From Hippopus hippopus (taxonomy: Eukaryota; Mollusca; Bivalvia; Cardiida; Cardiidae): a stretch of DNA of 64,000 nucleotides. The notes beneath the pieces were generated by a model, which saw nothing but the letters and a program-made list of their open reading frames with translations, searched no databases and was not told the DNA's origin. Where the stretch lies: assembly GCA_946811185.2 (NCBI GenBank), contig OX328107.1:15527565-15591564 (forward strand). Reading direction: 5' to 3'. This document shows, in pieces, positions 56,531-64,000 of this stretch (the first letter of the stretch is position 1; each line of letters opens with the position of its first letter). A program made the translations under genes and the position numbers.

Positions 56531-56711
56531 CTGCACGATAAAGTTGGGGATGAAGATGATCTTCTTGCTTGTCAAAAAGTATCTTAGCATGCTTGTAACA
56601 CAGTGAATCTTTACGTTTTTACTGTAGAAACAAACAAACTTTTGCATGGCATCTCCAAAATTATTCTGATCATAGTCTGTACAGTTGGCACAAACCACGT
56701 TTCTATTATTC
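56531..56711 (-). CDS. Probable internal coding exon, unknown protein
   Basis: On the minus strand a pyrimidine- and TG-rich acceptor (GTGTGGCTGCCATTCAG) opens the exon at 56711, and the donor ATCGTGCAG|GTAAAAC closes it at 56531. The 181 nt give one base plus exactly 60 open codons, so it starts in phase 2 and ends in phase 0. The peptide has four Cys in its first 37 residues (VVCANCTDYDQNNFGDAMQK is the core) and a hydrophobic end (KKIIFIPNFIVQ). Composition and clean splice sites look genic, but I do not recognise the family. The exon lies 52 bp from the transposon at 56764, whose insertion separates it from any upstream exon. Confidence 0.5.
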
Positions 56712-56946
56712 CTGAATGGCAGCCACACACACACAAAAAAAACCCCAGTTTTTACGTCTTTAAAGGGTAACTCTAGGCCAAAATTTTTATTTCAAAATCG
56801 GATAAAACTCTACTAGAGTATGTTAACAAAAAAAAATCTTGGCGTTCTGTGATGCTTAGTTCACGAGATACAGAGGTTTAAACTTCGGATTTTCACCTGT
56901 CTGAAAGTCGCTAATTGAAAAAATCGTGACTTCCGGTAGTCTGCCG

Positions 56947-56954
56947 TGACGTCA
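56947..56954. promoter_or_regulatory. CRE-like palindrome TGACGTCA
   Basis: Inside GCCGTGACGTCACAAGTGTG, about 185 bp in from the element's left end; compare 44921. Likely a promoter motif of the element family, not of a host gene. Confidence 0.4.
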
Positions 56955-57419
56955 CAAGTGTGAGAAGATATTGTCGCTATATATGAACTAACACAGAAAA
57001 CTGAGAAAACTGCATGAAATTTGCAAAGATATAAATCGCTTTATCACGTTTCAATCACTTGTCTACTGCAGAATTTCAATCTCTATCACTCTTACATCAT
57101 ACTACAATAATAGGAAAGAAATTTTAAATGAATTAGCCTAGTGGAGATAGTACTTATGAAAAGGAAAAGTTATTCTGCTAGTGGGGAACAAAACTATTTT
57201 GAAATTCATTTCTTGAAGTTATTTCAATTATACCACAGTCTCATCAACAAATTTTGATAGATAAATAAAAAAAAAAAAGAAATAATAACTTAAGATAGTT
57301 GAAATATGCCAAAAGTCTCTCCTACTAAGTGGTAGAAGGAACGTTGCAATATGTAAAAGAATCATTCGAGTACAGTTCTAAGGCTGTTTCTACCAAATAT
57401 AGGACACCGTCGATCATTG

Positions 57420-57475
57420 AACGGTCTGCACATCCAGTGCAGTCTGATCTTGATCTACACTGCCAATGTCAGCAT
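57420..57475. repeat. GATCAGACTG palindrome fragment
   Basis: TCCAGTGCAGTCTGATCTTG followed by ATCTACACTGCC, the right half of the palindrome seen entire at 41030. Confidence 0.6.
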
Positions 57476-58413
57476 TTTACGTATCTCCTTCAGCTTGGGA
57501 AGAATTAAAAGCCTTGATCTACCTTAGAAATCGTATCCTCTCTTTAACATTCACAAACAACATTAAATCCAGCACACATCCTAAATTTGCCGTTTAAGTT
57601 GAATCCATTTTTTTCACTCGATCTTCATTTATTTTCCTACGTGTTATTTTCACAATTTCAAATTTGTTTCTTTCATCAACAACAACGTTAAAAGATTGTC
57701 TGAATTGCCTCCTGCCTTCCTGCCCTCCATACCAAGCAGTAAACGTTCTTGATCGTCTGCAAAATACAGGGTCAGTCCATTTCCTAAATACTGAGACATG
57801 TTAGGCGTAAATTTAAAAGGAAATATCAACGCGGACAAATATTTTTTGACTTTCTTTTTCCGTATTTCTCGCTGTAATCACGTATGAGATAACAGATGCT
57901 GACCATAAAAAATTCAGCGTACATTAAACATATATTACAAACTTTACACAAAAGTTTAGTGCGCCAACCTTTTATTTTGAGAAAAGAATTGTGTGTTCCA
58001 TCAATGTAAAGGGGCAGAGGGTTAATTCGGTGCCACTTTGATGTTGGTATCGCACCGTCGTGGTCTCACATTTTTTTTGCAGCTGGAAGTTAACAAGCAC
58101 GTGTCATAAACATGTTATGTACAAATTTACTCTTCTGTTTTCACGACCATATTGAACCCTTTTTCTTATAAAATGTAAATGGAATTTGGAATTTTACACA
58201 GGTTAAATGGGTAAGTCGAATGTCATAACTTTTGTATTTTCCTCATTTATACGATCTTAAATAAAAAAAAAAATCCCATAATCTGCTTGTCGAATTTCTA
58301 TTCTAACTACTCTCCAACTCTCTCTCTCTCTCTCATTAAGTAATATGAAAGAGATGGATAATCAATAGTGAATTTACCATTGATTTCTTGCCCCATTTCA
58401 ATTTCTGTGTAGC

Positions 58414-58610
58414 CCCAAGGCTGCTGAGCGCGACTCTGACCTTTTGCAAACAATGTATATTAAGATCAGACTGCACAGAACGTACAATCTGATTTTATGT
58501 ACAGTGTCCAATACAGAGATATCTATCTCCAAAAACTAGTAGTATTCGAACTTTTGCAATCGGCATAAAGGTTTATTTAACCTGTTGAGGATTAATGGTA
58601 GATCTGATAT
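58414..58610 (+). mobile_element. Diverged copy of the GATCAGACTG MITE
   Basis: CCCCAAGGCTGCTGAGCGC, TCTGACCTTTTGCAAACAAT, AAGATCAGACTGCACAGAAC, ACAATCTGAT and GAGATATCTATCTCC parallel 40977-41184. It sits inside the AGGG element. Confidence 0.65.
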
Positions 58611-59215
58611 TAAGCCACGTCATTCGGTTTAGACAGACAGACAGCAGACAGACGAATAAATAGTCATCTCCTGGCTCTAAATAGTGCTTAAACTCGGCAC
58701 CCGGTTTAGGATAGGGATTTTTGTGACAAAAAAAAGATGGTCTCCAGACATGAGGGAGGATTAGGTTGTGAGAAAAAAGTCAGTATCAGAGCAAATTAAC
58801 AGTACACAGAAGCCGAAATAAATGTGTGGGTCACACTTCGTACGTCACGTCCGGTTTATCAAAGATTTCACAAACTCGCACAGGTGTGCAAACCACATTT
58901 TCGCTAATAACTCTCTTTTTACGAAAGACATTGAAATATGGTTTTCAGTTTTAAGATTGTTTTCATTTAAGGATTCTTATATCCAAAAATAGCTTTGGTC
59001 TGGAGTTACCCTTTAAAGATCTGGATCTATTCAACCACAACATAATAACTACATTACATAATACATATTTCGTTTACTAAACATTTTTTGCATAGGAACA
59101 AACAATATTTTTTCTTATGTTTACGAAATATCTTATAGAATATTAAAAAAATATTACACGGGCTATGTGTTGTCTGATCTTCATCTATTTCCGTCATTTT
59201 CGAGCAGCTTCAACC

Positions 59216-60197
59216 CTTAGAGCACCAGGCACCACCATGACAATTACTGTAGTCAATGTACATCACGATCCATACGTCATGTTTCATGGGTTTTGTAGAT
59301 CAGGACCATACCGTACAGCACGTACAGTCTGATCATAACAGCTTCGACACATAATACAGTAAATGCTAAATTTCACAGGTCTCATATAGTAGATGTTCCG
59401 TGTAACAAAAATCCATTCGGCTAAAGTGTCGACGAAGGGAAGAAAAAGGGTTATCTTTCCGCAAGTATTCTATAAATAGCTGACGTAGGCGCCTCTTGTG
59501 TAGGGAGGTAACCAGTCTGTAACTTGATCAAAGGTTAACTGCCGTTTTATCCTTTACAGATTAAAATTTGGACGAAAAACTTGTACATAAAATTGCTTCT
59601 GATTATCATATTCTAAGATGCTTTCTATATCATAATCATCATTATTTTGTTTTATAAAAAAGTAGACAAATGCGAAAACCATTGAGAGGTGGGAAAGCTT
59701 GTGATAAATGGAAAGCATAACAACTTCGTTTGGGAAAATAGAAGGAATCCTATATGTTTGAAAACTTCGGGGGACTATCCAATTAAAGGATGTTTATCTT
59801 TCTGTATTTTTTATTGTTATTTGGCAATGAACTATATATTGCAAGAAAACCAGGCTTGAATTTCATGTAGGTCTGTTGGAATATTTAAGAAAGAGTCTTG
59901 TGGAGTAATTCCGTCACAACAACACAACATTATAAGAAATTTTACAAAAATAATGACCAATCGAATAATTACTGATCATCTACATGGTAAATTAGGTACA
60001 TTCCTACTGGAAGCCGCTTTCGAGCGGCTTCCAATAAAGTGGCCTAGTATTACAAAATAAAGTGCATTGTTTTGTATTTTGTCTAATTGATAAGTACTTT
60101 TGTCAGAATGTTTTCAAGAGTGATCTGCTACATAAATTATGCAGTTGGAAATCTTTCTGAGATGGCAGTGGAAATAGTATAAATAGGCCGTGTTGAT
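59216..60197. other. Unassigned, with a GATCAGACTG MITE remnant
   Basis: 59216-59400 has CCCTTAGAGCACCAGGCAC and GTACAGTCTGATCATAACAG. A small hairpin GGAAGCCGCTTTCGAGCGGC is at 60010. No coding signal. Confidence 0.35.
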
Positions 60198-60376
60198 CCT
60201 TTTACTAAACAATAGCCCTGTCAGGAAGAAAGCTTTTGAATATGTTATGGCAATAGCAGAAAATGCCAGTACCAAGGAACTTTTCTTTCCGAAGACAGTG
60301 AAATTATATCATTTGGGATATAATCATTGTCAAATGCAAATTCCCTTCTATCATTTAATAGTTTGGTAAAAAGCTA
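60198..60376 (+). mobile_element. Degenerate TTAA-MITE
   Basis: CCTTTTACTAAACAATAGCC, AGGAAGAAAGCTTTTGAAT, TTATATCATTTGGGATA and TAGTTTGGTAAAAAGCTAA. The hairpin is almost gone. Confidence 0.65.
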
Positions 60377-60407
60377 AAGTTTGCATATGAATAATTTTCT
60401 AATACAG

Positions 60408-60512
60408 TCAATGACCCTGGTGATCTCTGTGCACTAGGAATCAGTTTTGATACAGTGACCTTATAATCTTGTATAAAAACCATGTCAAGAACTTAATGCT
60501 TTCAAAACTGGT
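60408..60512 (+). pseudogene. Decayed duplicate of the 61229 exon, copy 1
   Basis: An acceptor TTTTCTAATACAG ends at 60407. The next 17 bases bring in CTCTGTG at exactly the same distance as in the 61229 exon, then ACTAGGAATCAGTTTTGATA and GTGACCTTA. In the same phase the reading is VNDPGDLCALGISFDTVTL, then a stop. It aligns with VKAAGVLCVLGISFGIGTYV. The donor is lost. Confidence 0.75.
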
Positions 60513-60563
60513 CTGCTAGAAGTTAAGAAAGTCACCTGTATGTATAATTTCTGATAAACTGAG

Positions 60564-60788
60564 TTAACCCTTTACAGTGTCGATTTATAGGGACTGTGAG
60601 AAAGATGCCCTCTGAAAATATTGTGAGAAAACGAGAAAACGCTTGTAACTAGCGTTTTCTCCTTTTCCCACAATGTTTTCTACCCTTCCCTACACGAATT
60701 TTAATTTTTGTTTCACATTGATTATGTCACCTGCAAATACTTTTAATTTGGACTAGTCCACAATTTTTTTTGTATGGTAAAGGGTTAA
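60564..60788 (+). mobile_element. TTAA-MITE with a covarying arm pair
   Basis: TTAACCCTTTACAGTGTCG to GTATGGTAAAGGGTTAA. Arms read AAAACGCTTGT and ACTAGCGTTTT: T:A has become C:G in ATGC/GCAT, while one neighbouring pair is now T-T. It lies between exon duplicates 1 and 2. Confidence 0.93.
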
Positions 60789-60805
60789 AGTTTACATATT
60801 TAATT

Positions 60806-61034
60806 GGGGTCCTGTGTGGCTTAGTGGTAAAGTGTGGGACTCGTAACCTGGAGGCCCCAGGTTCATGCCCACCTGATCCGCGGGGTTTTTGGGAGTGTCC
60901 TTGAGCAAGACACTTCAGAGCCCTCGCCCAGTTCTGGTGAAACACAGGAAAGACATCAATATGTGAGCTGTCGCTGTAATATGACTGAAATAATGTTGAA
61001 AGTGGCATAAAACACCATTCAATCAATCAATCAA
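60806..61034 (+). mobile_element. SINE family B, complete
   Basis: tRNA-like head with A-box-like TGTGTGGCTTAGTGGTAAAG and B-box-like CCAGGTTCATGCCC; middle GAGCAAGACACTTCAGAGC; tail AATATGACTGAAATAATG, then CAATCAATCAATCA. The shared tail links it to family A. Confidence 0.82.
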
Positions 61035-61051
61035 CATATTAAATTTTTTTC

Positions 61052-61155
61052 ACAGGAAAGGCATCATCTGTGTCCTTGGAATCAGTTTTGGTTCTTGGAA
61101 ACCTACGTGCTTCACTAAACTATGACTCGTACTTTGTGTTTTCAAAATTGGTCTG
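61052..61155 (+). pseudogene. Decayed duplicate of the 61229 exon, copy 2
   Basis: An acceptor TTTTTTTCACAG ends at 61051. CTGTGTCCTTGGAATCAG, TTTTGGTTCTTGG, ACCTACGTGC and TATGACTCGTACTTTG match the 61229 exon, but about 7 nt are missing near the start and the frame is broken. No donor. Confidence 0.75.
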
Positions 61156-61228
61156 TTGGTGTACAAGTCAATAGAAGACTACATATTTTATAGACAGCTT
61201 ACCGGTACTTATTTATTTCTATTTGCAG

Positions 61229-61389
61229 TTAAAGCTGCGGGTGTTCTCTGTGTACTGGGAATCAGTTTTGGTATAGGGACCTACGTCCTGTACAAGATCT
61301 ATGACAAGTACTTCAGACCAAAGGGCAAAGGCAAACAGTCCAGAGCTGACCACACTGATCACAGACTGGAAGATGACTTCTGTCATGTC
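61229..61389 (+). CDS. Coding exon with a membrane segment, unknown protein
   Basis: Acceptor TTTCTATTTGCAG (AG at 61227-61228) and donor CATGTC|GTAAGTAA at 61389/61390 are both strong. 161 nt: two bases complete a codon begun upstream, then 53 open codons ending in phase 0. The peptide has a hydrophobic stretch (about residues 6-25, VLCVLGISFGIGTYVLYKIY) followed by DKYFRPKGKGK and an acidic/His-rich tail. This fits a single-pass membrane anchor with positive-inside flank. The required incoming phase equals that left by the exon at 13289-13499. Family not recognised. A possible next exon near 61775-61840 is weak. Confidence 0.7.
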
Positions 61390-61875
61390 GTAAGTAACTT
61401 TTGTAGTTTATTCACAAAATGCAATCAATAGTATTCCCTCTTATAATCACTCGTCACATCTCAGCTAATTCCGTACCTACATCTAACCTTGTCCATGTCG
61501 AGGGGGTTTCCATTTTGAAATATTGCGAGTCACATGATCTTAAACATGGTGGTACCCTGTAAATCAATTGGCAATGACAACAACAGCCTTGGTGATAAGC
61601 AACCTGTTGCTGAAAAAATGCCAATTTAATTGATAGAATGAGTTAAATAATAAATGTACAAACTGTTTGTCATCGGAAATGTATTTAGAAAGATTCCCAC
61701 AGAAAATTGTGACTAGTGTTTGCTTTCTTAGTGGAGTTTTATGATTTTAAAAATGATGAAGCGGTGTACTTCCAGCAAAGAAGTGTACCCTGTAGGTGCA
61801 TAAAAAGCTATGTGATACAGCCAAGGGACTTGATTGACGGGTCACCGAGGTTTGCTGAACGCTCTTACAATGTGA

Positions 61876-62060
61876 TTAACCCTTTACCACACAATCTCAA
61901 GTGCTACTGACCTGGACGTCAAAGACTTCTGAAAACATTATGGAAAAAAGAGAAAATTTGGTAAACAGCATTTTCTCCCTTACCCATAGTGTTTTCTACC
62001 CTTTTCCTAAAGAATTTTAACTCTGTACCACACAATCCTAAATAAACGTAAAGGGTAAAA
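61876..62060 (+). mobile_element. TTAA-MITE, truncated, plus a second left end
   Basis: TTAACCCTTTACCACACAAT, GACCTGGACGTCAAAG, hairpin AATTTGGTAAACAGCATTTTC to 62016. At 62017 a new left end (TTAACTCTGTACCACACAAT) begins and stops after about 40 bp. Confidence 0.82.
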
Positions 62061-62329
62061 TGAAACTTCAAGTGTCAAAAGGGAGCAAATTTCCGTTTAT
62101 AGATTGTAAACTTCCTGGTCTGGTGTGATATTACTATATAAACAGGATAAGAAAGTTGGTAGAATCAAGTTTTTTTTTAAGTTAATTGAAACTTTTGTGC
62201 ACTATGATCAAAAACAAGAAAATTATGACTTTTATGAGGATTAAGGGAAGAAAAAAGGTAATTCTGAGATTTTACTAGACAATAGAATTTGAGACTTGTC
62301 CAAGTTAAAAATCATTTGCATACAACACA

Positions 62330-62782
62330 TTGACCCTTTACCTAATAATCCCAAGTTTTAATGACCCTGATAGAGAAGGTTTTTCAAAACATTGTAGGAA
62401 AAGGAGAAAATGCTGGTAAACAGCATTTTCTCCTTTTCCCACAATGTTTTCTGTCTTTTAACCCTTTACCACACAATGGCAAATTTTAACGCCCATGAAA
62501 GAGAAGGCTTTCTAAAACATTGTGGGAAAGGAGAAAGTGCTGGTTACCAGCATTTTCTCCTTTTCCCACAATGTTTTCTACCCTTTCAAAGAAAAATAAT
62601 TTCATATGAGCCAAATTGAAACTGTCATCAGCAAATGCCTTCAATTTGGACAGGTCTAAAATTTTGTCGTGCAGTAAAGAGTTAAAGGGAGAATTTCAGT
62701 TTCTTAGTCCTAATTTATCTGTCATATGCATACACTTTTAACCTTGACCAGCCCAAAGTTTTCTTGTTTGGTAATGGATTAA
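62330..62782 (+). mobile_element. TTAA-MITE, middle of the triple nest
   Basis: Left part 62330-62457 (TTGACCCTTTACCTAATAAT, full hairpin with GGTAAAC centre). Right part 62686-62782 (TCTGTCATATGCATACAC, TTTGGTAATGGATTAA). Confidence 0.85.
62458..62685 (+). mobile_element. TTAA-MITE, innermost of the triple nest
   Basis: TTAACCCTTTACCACACAAT to GTGCAGTAAAGAGTTAA, TTAA exact on both sides. Hairpin nearly perfect, with one base missing in GGGAAAGGAG. Confidence 0.95.
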
Positions 62783-63104
62783 ATGTAACCAAGATGATGG
62801 GAATCTTTGCGGACAGGGTAAAAAAGTTTGCAGAAAAAGGAGGAAATGGTAACCAACATTTGTCTCCTTTTTCCAAAATGTGTTCAAAAACCTTCTGCCT
62901 CAAAGTTATTAACCACAAGGTTTTTTGGAAAAGAGTTATTACCACATAAACAGGATTAGATGTGTCATAGAATCAATCTTTTATAAACTGTTAAACACTG
63001 TTAATTATACAGAATGATCAGAAATAAGAAAATTGTGGCTTTAATGAGGATCATAAGAACGGAAAAGGTAATTTTAGGATTTTGCAATTTATTTATTATA
63101 ATAT

Positions 63105-63285
63105 CAACTCTACCGGGAAATAAAATTCTACACTTTAGAAAATGAAAACGGAAAACAAAATGTGGCAAAAATAATTGGATTTGTCTTTGAAAGAGTAGAC
63201 CTAGTAAAGGTTGTAGTTACCAGCATTTCCTCCTTTTCCCACAATGTTTTCAAAAGGCCTCATTTTCTGGGTTGTTAAAATGGCT
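63105..63285 (-). mobile_element. TTAA-MITE, left arm lost
   Basis: TCAACTCTACCGGGAAATAA and TTGGATTTGTCTTTGAAAG remain. The left arm is replaced by CCTAGTAAAGGTTG, while the right arm (CAGCATTTCCTCCTTTTCCC) is intact. Confidence 0.75.
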
Positions 63286-63308
63286 TTCTACTTCAGGTCA
63301 CACTATCC

Positions 63309-63538
63309 ATCAACTCTTTAGCAAACAACAAAATTTTCGACCTCTCTAAATTGAAAGCATTTGAACAGAAGAAATTGAAAGCAGCTCAGATGATTGAATT
63401 CGTGTTTGGAAGATTAGAAAACGTAGTGGAAAAAGGAGAAAATACTGGTTACTAGCATTTCCTCCTTTTCCCACGATATTTTCAAAAGGTCTCTTCCCCC
63501 AGGTTATTCAAACCCAGGCTTGTTTGGTAAAGGGTTAA
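63309..63538 (-). mobile_element. TTAA-MITE copy
   Basis: TCAACTCTTTAGCAAACAAC to TTTGGTAAAGGGTTAA. Palindrome tip AATACTGGTTACTAGCATT has single unpaired changes. Confidence 0.9.
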
Positions 63539-63611
63539 CATAATTGCAAGATTAAAATGATAAAAATCTTGTAATATATGGATTACTGACAGACTACATG
63601 TACAGTCTGGA

Positions 63612-63720
63612 TCAACTGATAGTATTTGTCTTTAAAGGGATAAAAAAACATTGTGAGAAAAGGAGAAAATGCTGGTTTTCAAATGCCTTCTTTTTCAGGG
63701 TCATTAAAACATGGGATTTA
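63612..63720 (-). mobile_element. TTAA-MITE, right arm deleted
   Basis: AGAAAATGCTGGTTTTC runs directly to AAATGCCTTCTTTTTCAGGG, removing the right arm. It ends at AACATGGGATTTAA, where the next copy starts. Confidence 0.8.
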
Positions 63721-63946
63721 ACCCTTTACCAAACAATCCCTGGTTTTCACGACTCTGGAAAGGAAGGCTTTTGAAAACATTGTGGGAAAAGGAGAAAATG
63801 CTGGTAACCAGCATTTTGTCCTTTTCCCACAATGTTTTCTATCCTATCAAGGTCAGAAATCATCATTTGAGCTACATTTAAATAGTTGACTATAAATGCT
63901 TTCAGTTTGGTCGGGTCCAAAATTTCGTTGTGTGGTAAAGGGTTAA
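63718..63946 (+). mobile_element. TTAA-MITE, full length 229 bp
   Basis: TTAACCCTTTACCAAACAAT to TGTGTGGTAAAGGGTTAA. Hairpin perfect but for CATTTTGTCC on the right arm. Confidence 0.96.
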
Positions 63947-64000
63947 GGACAAATAGTATCCTAGCCATATCTTTGTTCATGGTCTGAAGGCTGTTTCAAA

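Larger units (their letters stand above)
56764..59012. mobile_element. Second TTAA-flanked, AGGG-ended element, 2249 bp
   Basis: Ends AGGGTAACTCTAGGCCAAA and TTTGGTCTGGAGTTACCCT form about 19 bp inverted repeats (two differences). TTAA flanks at 56760-56763 and 59013-59016. No transposase is visible, so it is non-autonomous or decayed. It contains TGACGTCA near the left end and a diverged GATCAGACTG MITE near the right. A frame at 57650-57838 on the minus strand (DDQERLLLGMEGRKAGG) has an acceptor-like TGTATTTTGCAG before it but no counterpart I can name. Confidence 0.85.
62269..62939 (-). mobile_element. TTAA-MITE, outermost of a triple nest
   Basis: Left part 62269-62329 (ACTAGACAATAGAATTTGAG, CAAGTTAAAAATCATTTGC). 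Right part 62783-62939 (AACCAAGATGATGGGAATC, GGAGGAAATGGTAACCAAC, GGAAAAGAGTTATT). Confidence 0.78.

Noticed and set aside
57650..57838. Minus-strand exon candidate (DDQERLLLGMEGRKAGG)
   Set aside because: An acceptor-like site is present, but it lies inside the AGGG element, has no clear donor, and a second frame is equally open.
60815..60890. Possible tRNA gene
   Set aside because: Head of SINE family B; body and AATCA tail follow.
61716..61875. Next exon after 61389 (QPRDLIDGSPRFAERSYNV)
   Set aside because: Composition is gene-like and a CAG acceptor is possible, but there is no donor and it runs into a MITE at 61876. Left unannotated.

Overview
This window looks like a non-coding, repeat-saturated stretch of an animal nuclear genome, most likely a bivalve mollusc. 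The reasons are an AT-rich background, no dense gene array, introns with GT/AG borders, tRNA-headed SINEs, mariner and Tc1 elements, and interspersed elements built on 140-165 bp tandem cores (the layout of bivalve 'pearl'-type elements). The taxon is an inference; no mitochondrial, rRNA or diagnostic host gene is present.

Host genes are sparse. On the + strand I can support a probable first coding exon at 13289-13499 and a second exon at 61229-61389. Their splice phases match, so they could belong to one gene with an intron of about 47.7 kb that contains nearly everything else. Two decayed copies of the second exon, each with its splice acceptor, lie just upstream of it (60408 and 61052). 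A probable minus-strand exon lies at 56531-56711. I could not name any of these proteins.

The dominant component is one miniature inverted-repeat family, here called the TTAA-MITE. A full copy is about 225-229 bp including a TTAA at each border. It starts CCCTTTACCA and its other end, read inward, starts CTCTTTACCA. In the middle is a near-perfect palindrome of about 61 bp centred on GGTAACC. I find about 50 whole or broken copies, with nested pairs, one triple nest, and copies sharing a TTAA. The palindrome arms show paired, compensating substitutions in several copies.

Other mobile DNA: a 3.3 kb TTAA-flanked element with AGGG ends (41834-45133) carrying a damaged THAP-domain ORF and, facing it, a short acidic ORF; a 2.25 kb element with the same kind of ends (56764-59012); a second TTAA-flanked MITE with a GATCAGACTG palindrome (40977-41184); a MITE with AGCCATGCTC ends (four copies); a mariner (28502-29844) with a broken transposase; a Tc1-like DD35E element (47288-48818) whose transposase is spoiled only by two CGA-to-TGA stops; at least three tRNA-derived SINE families; and about ten tandem-core elements, several nested.

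Layout: 0-2.5 kb MITEs and a SINE; 2.8-6 kb two tandem-core elements; 6.3-13 kb SINEs and nested MITEs; 13.2-13.5 kb exon; 14.7-16.5 kb tandem-core element; 16.5-24 kb MITE-rich; 25-34 kb tandem-core nest enclosing the mariner; 34-36 kb a minisatellite split by a possible hAT remnant; 36-41 kb MITE-rich; 41.8-45.3 kb THAP element inside a MITE; 47-49.5 kb Tc1 and a dimeric satellite; 51-52.5 kb nested tandem-core elements; 52.5-56.5 kb mostly unassigned; 56.5-59 kb exon and AGGG element; 60-61.4 kb exon triplication; 61.9-63.9 kb a dense MITE nest.
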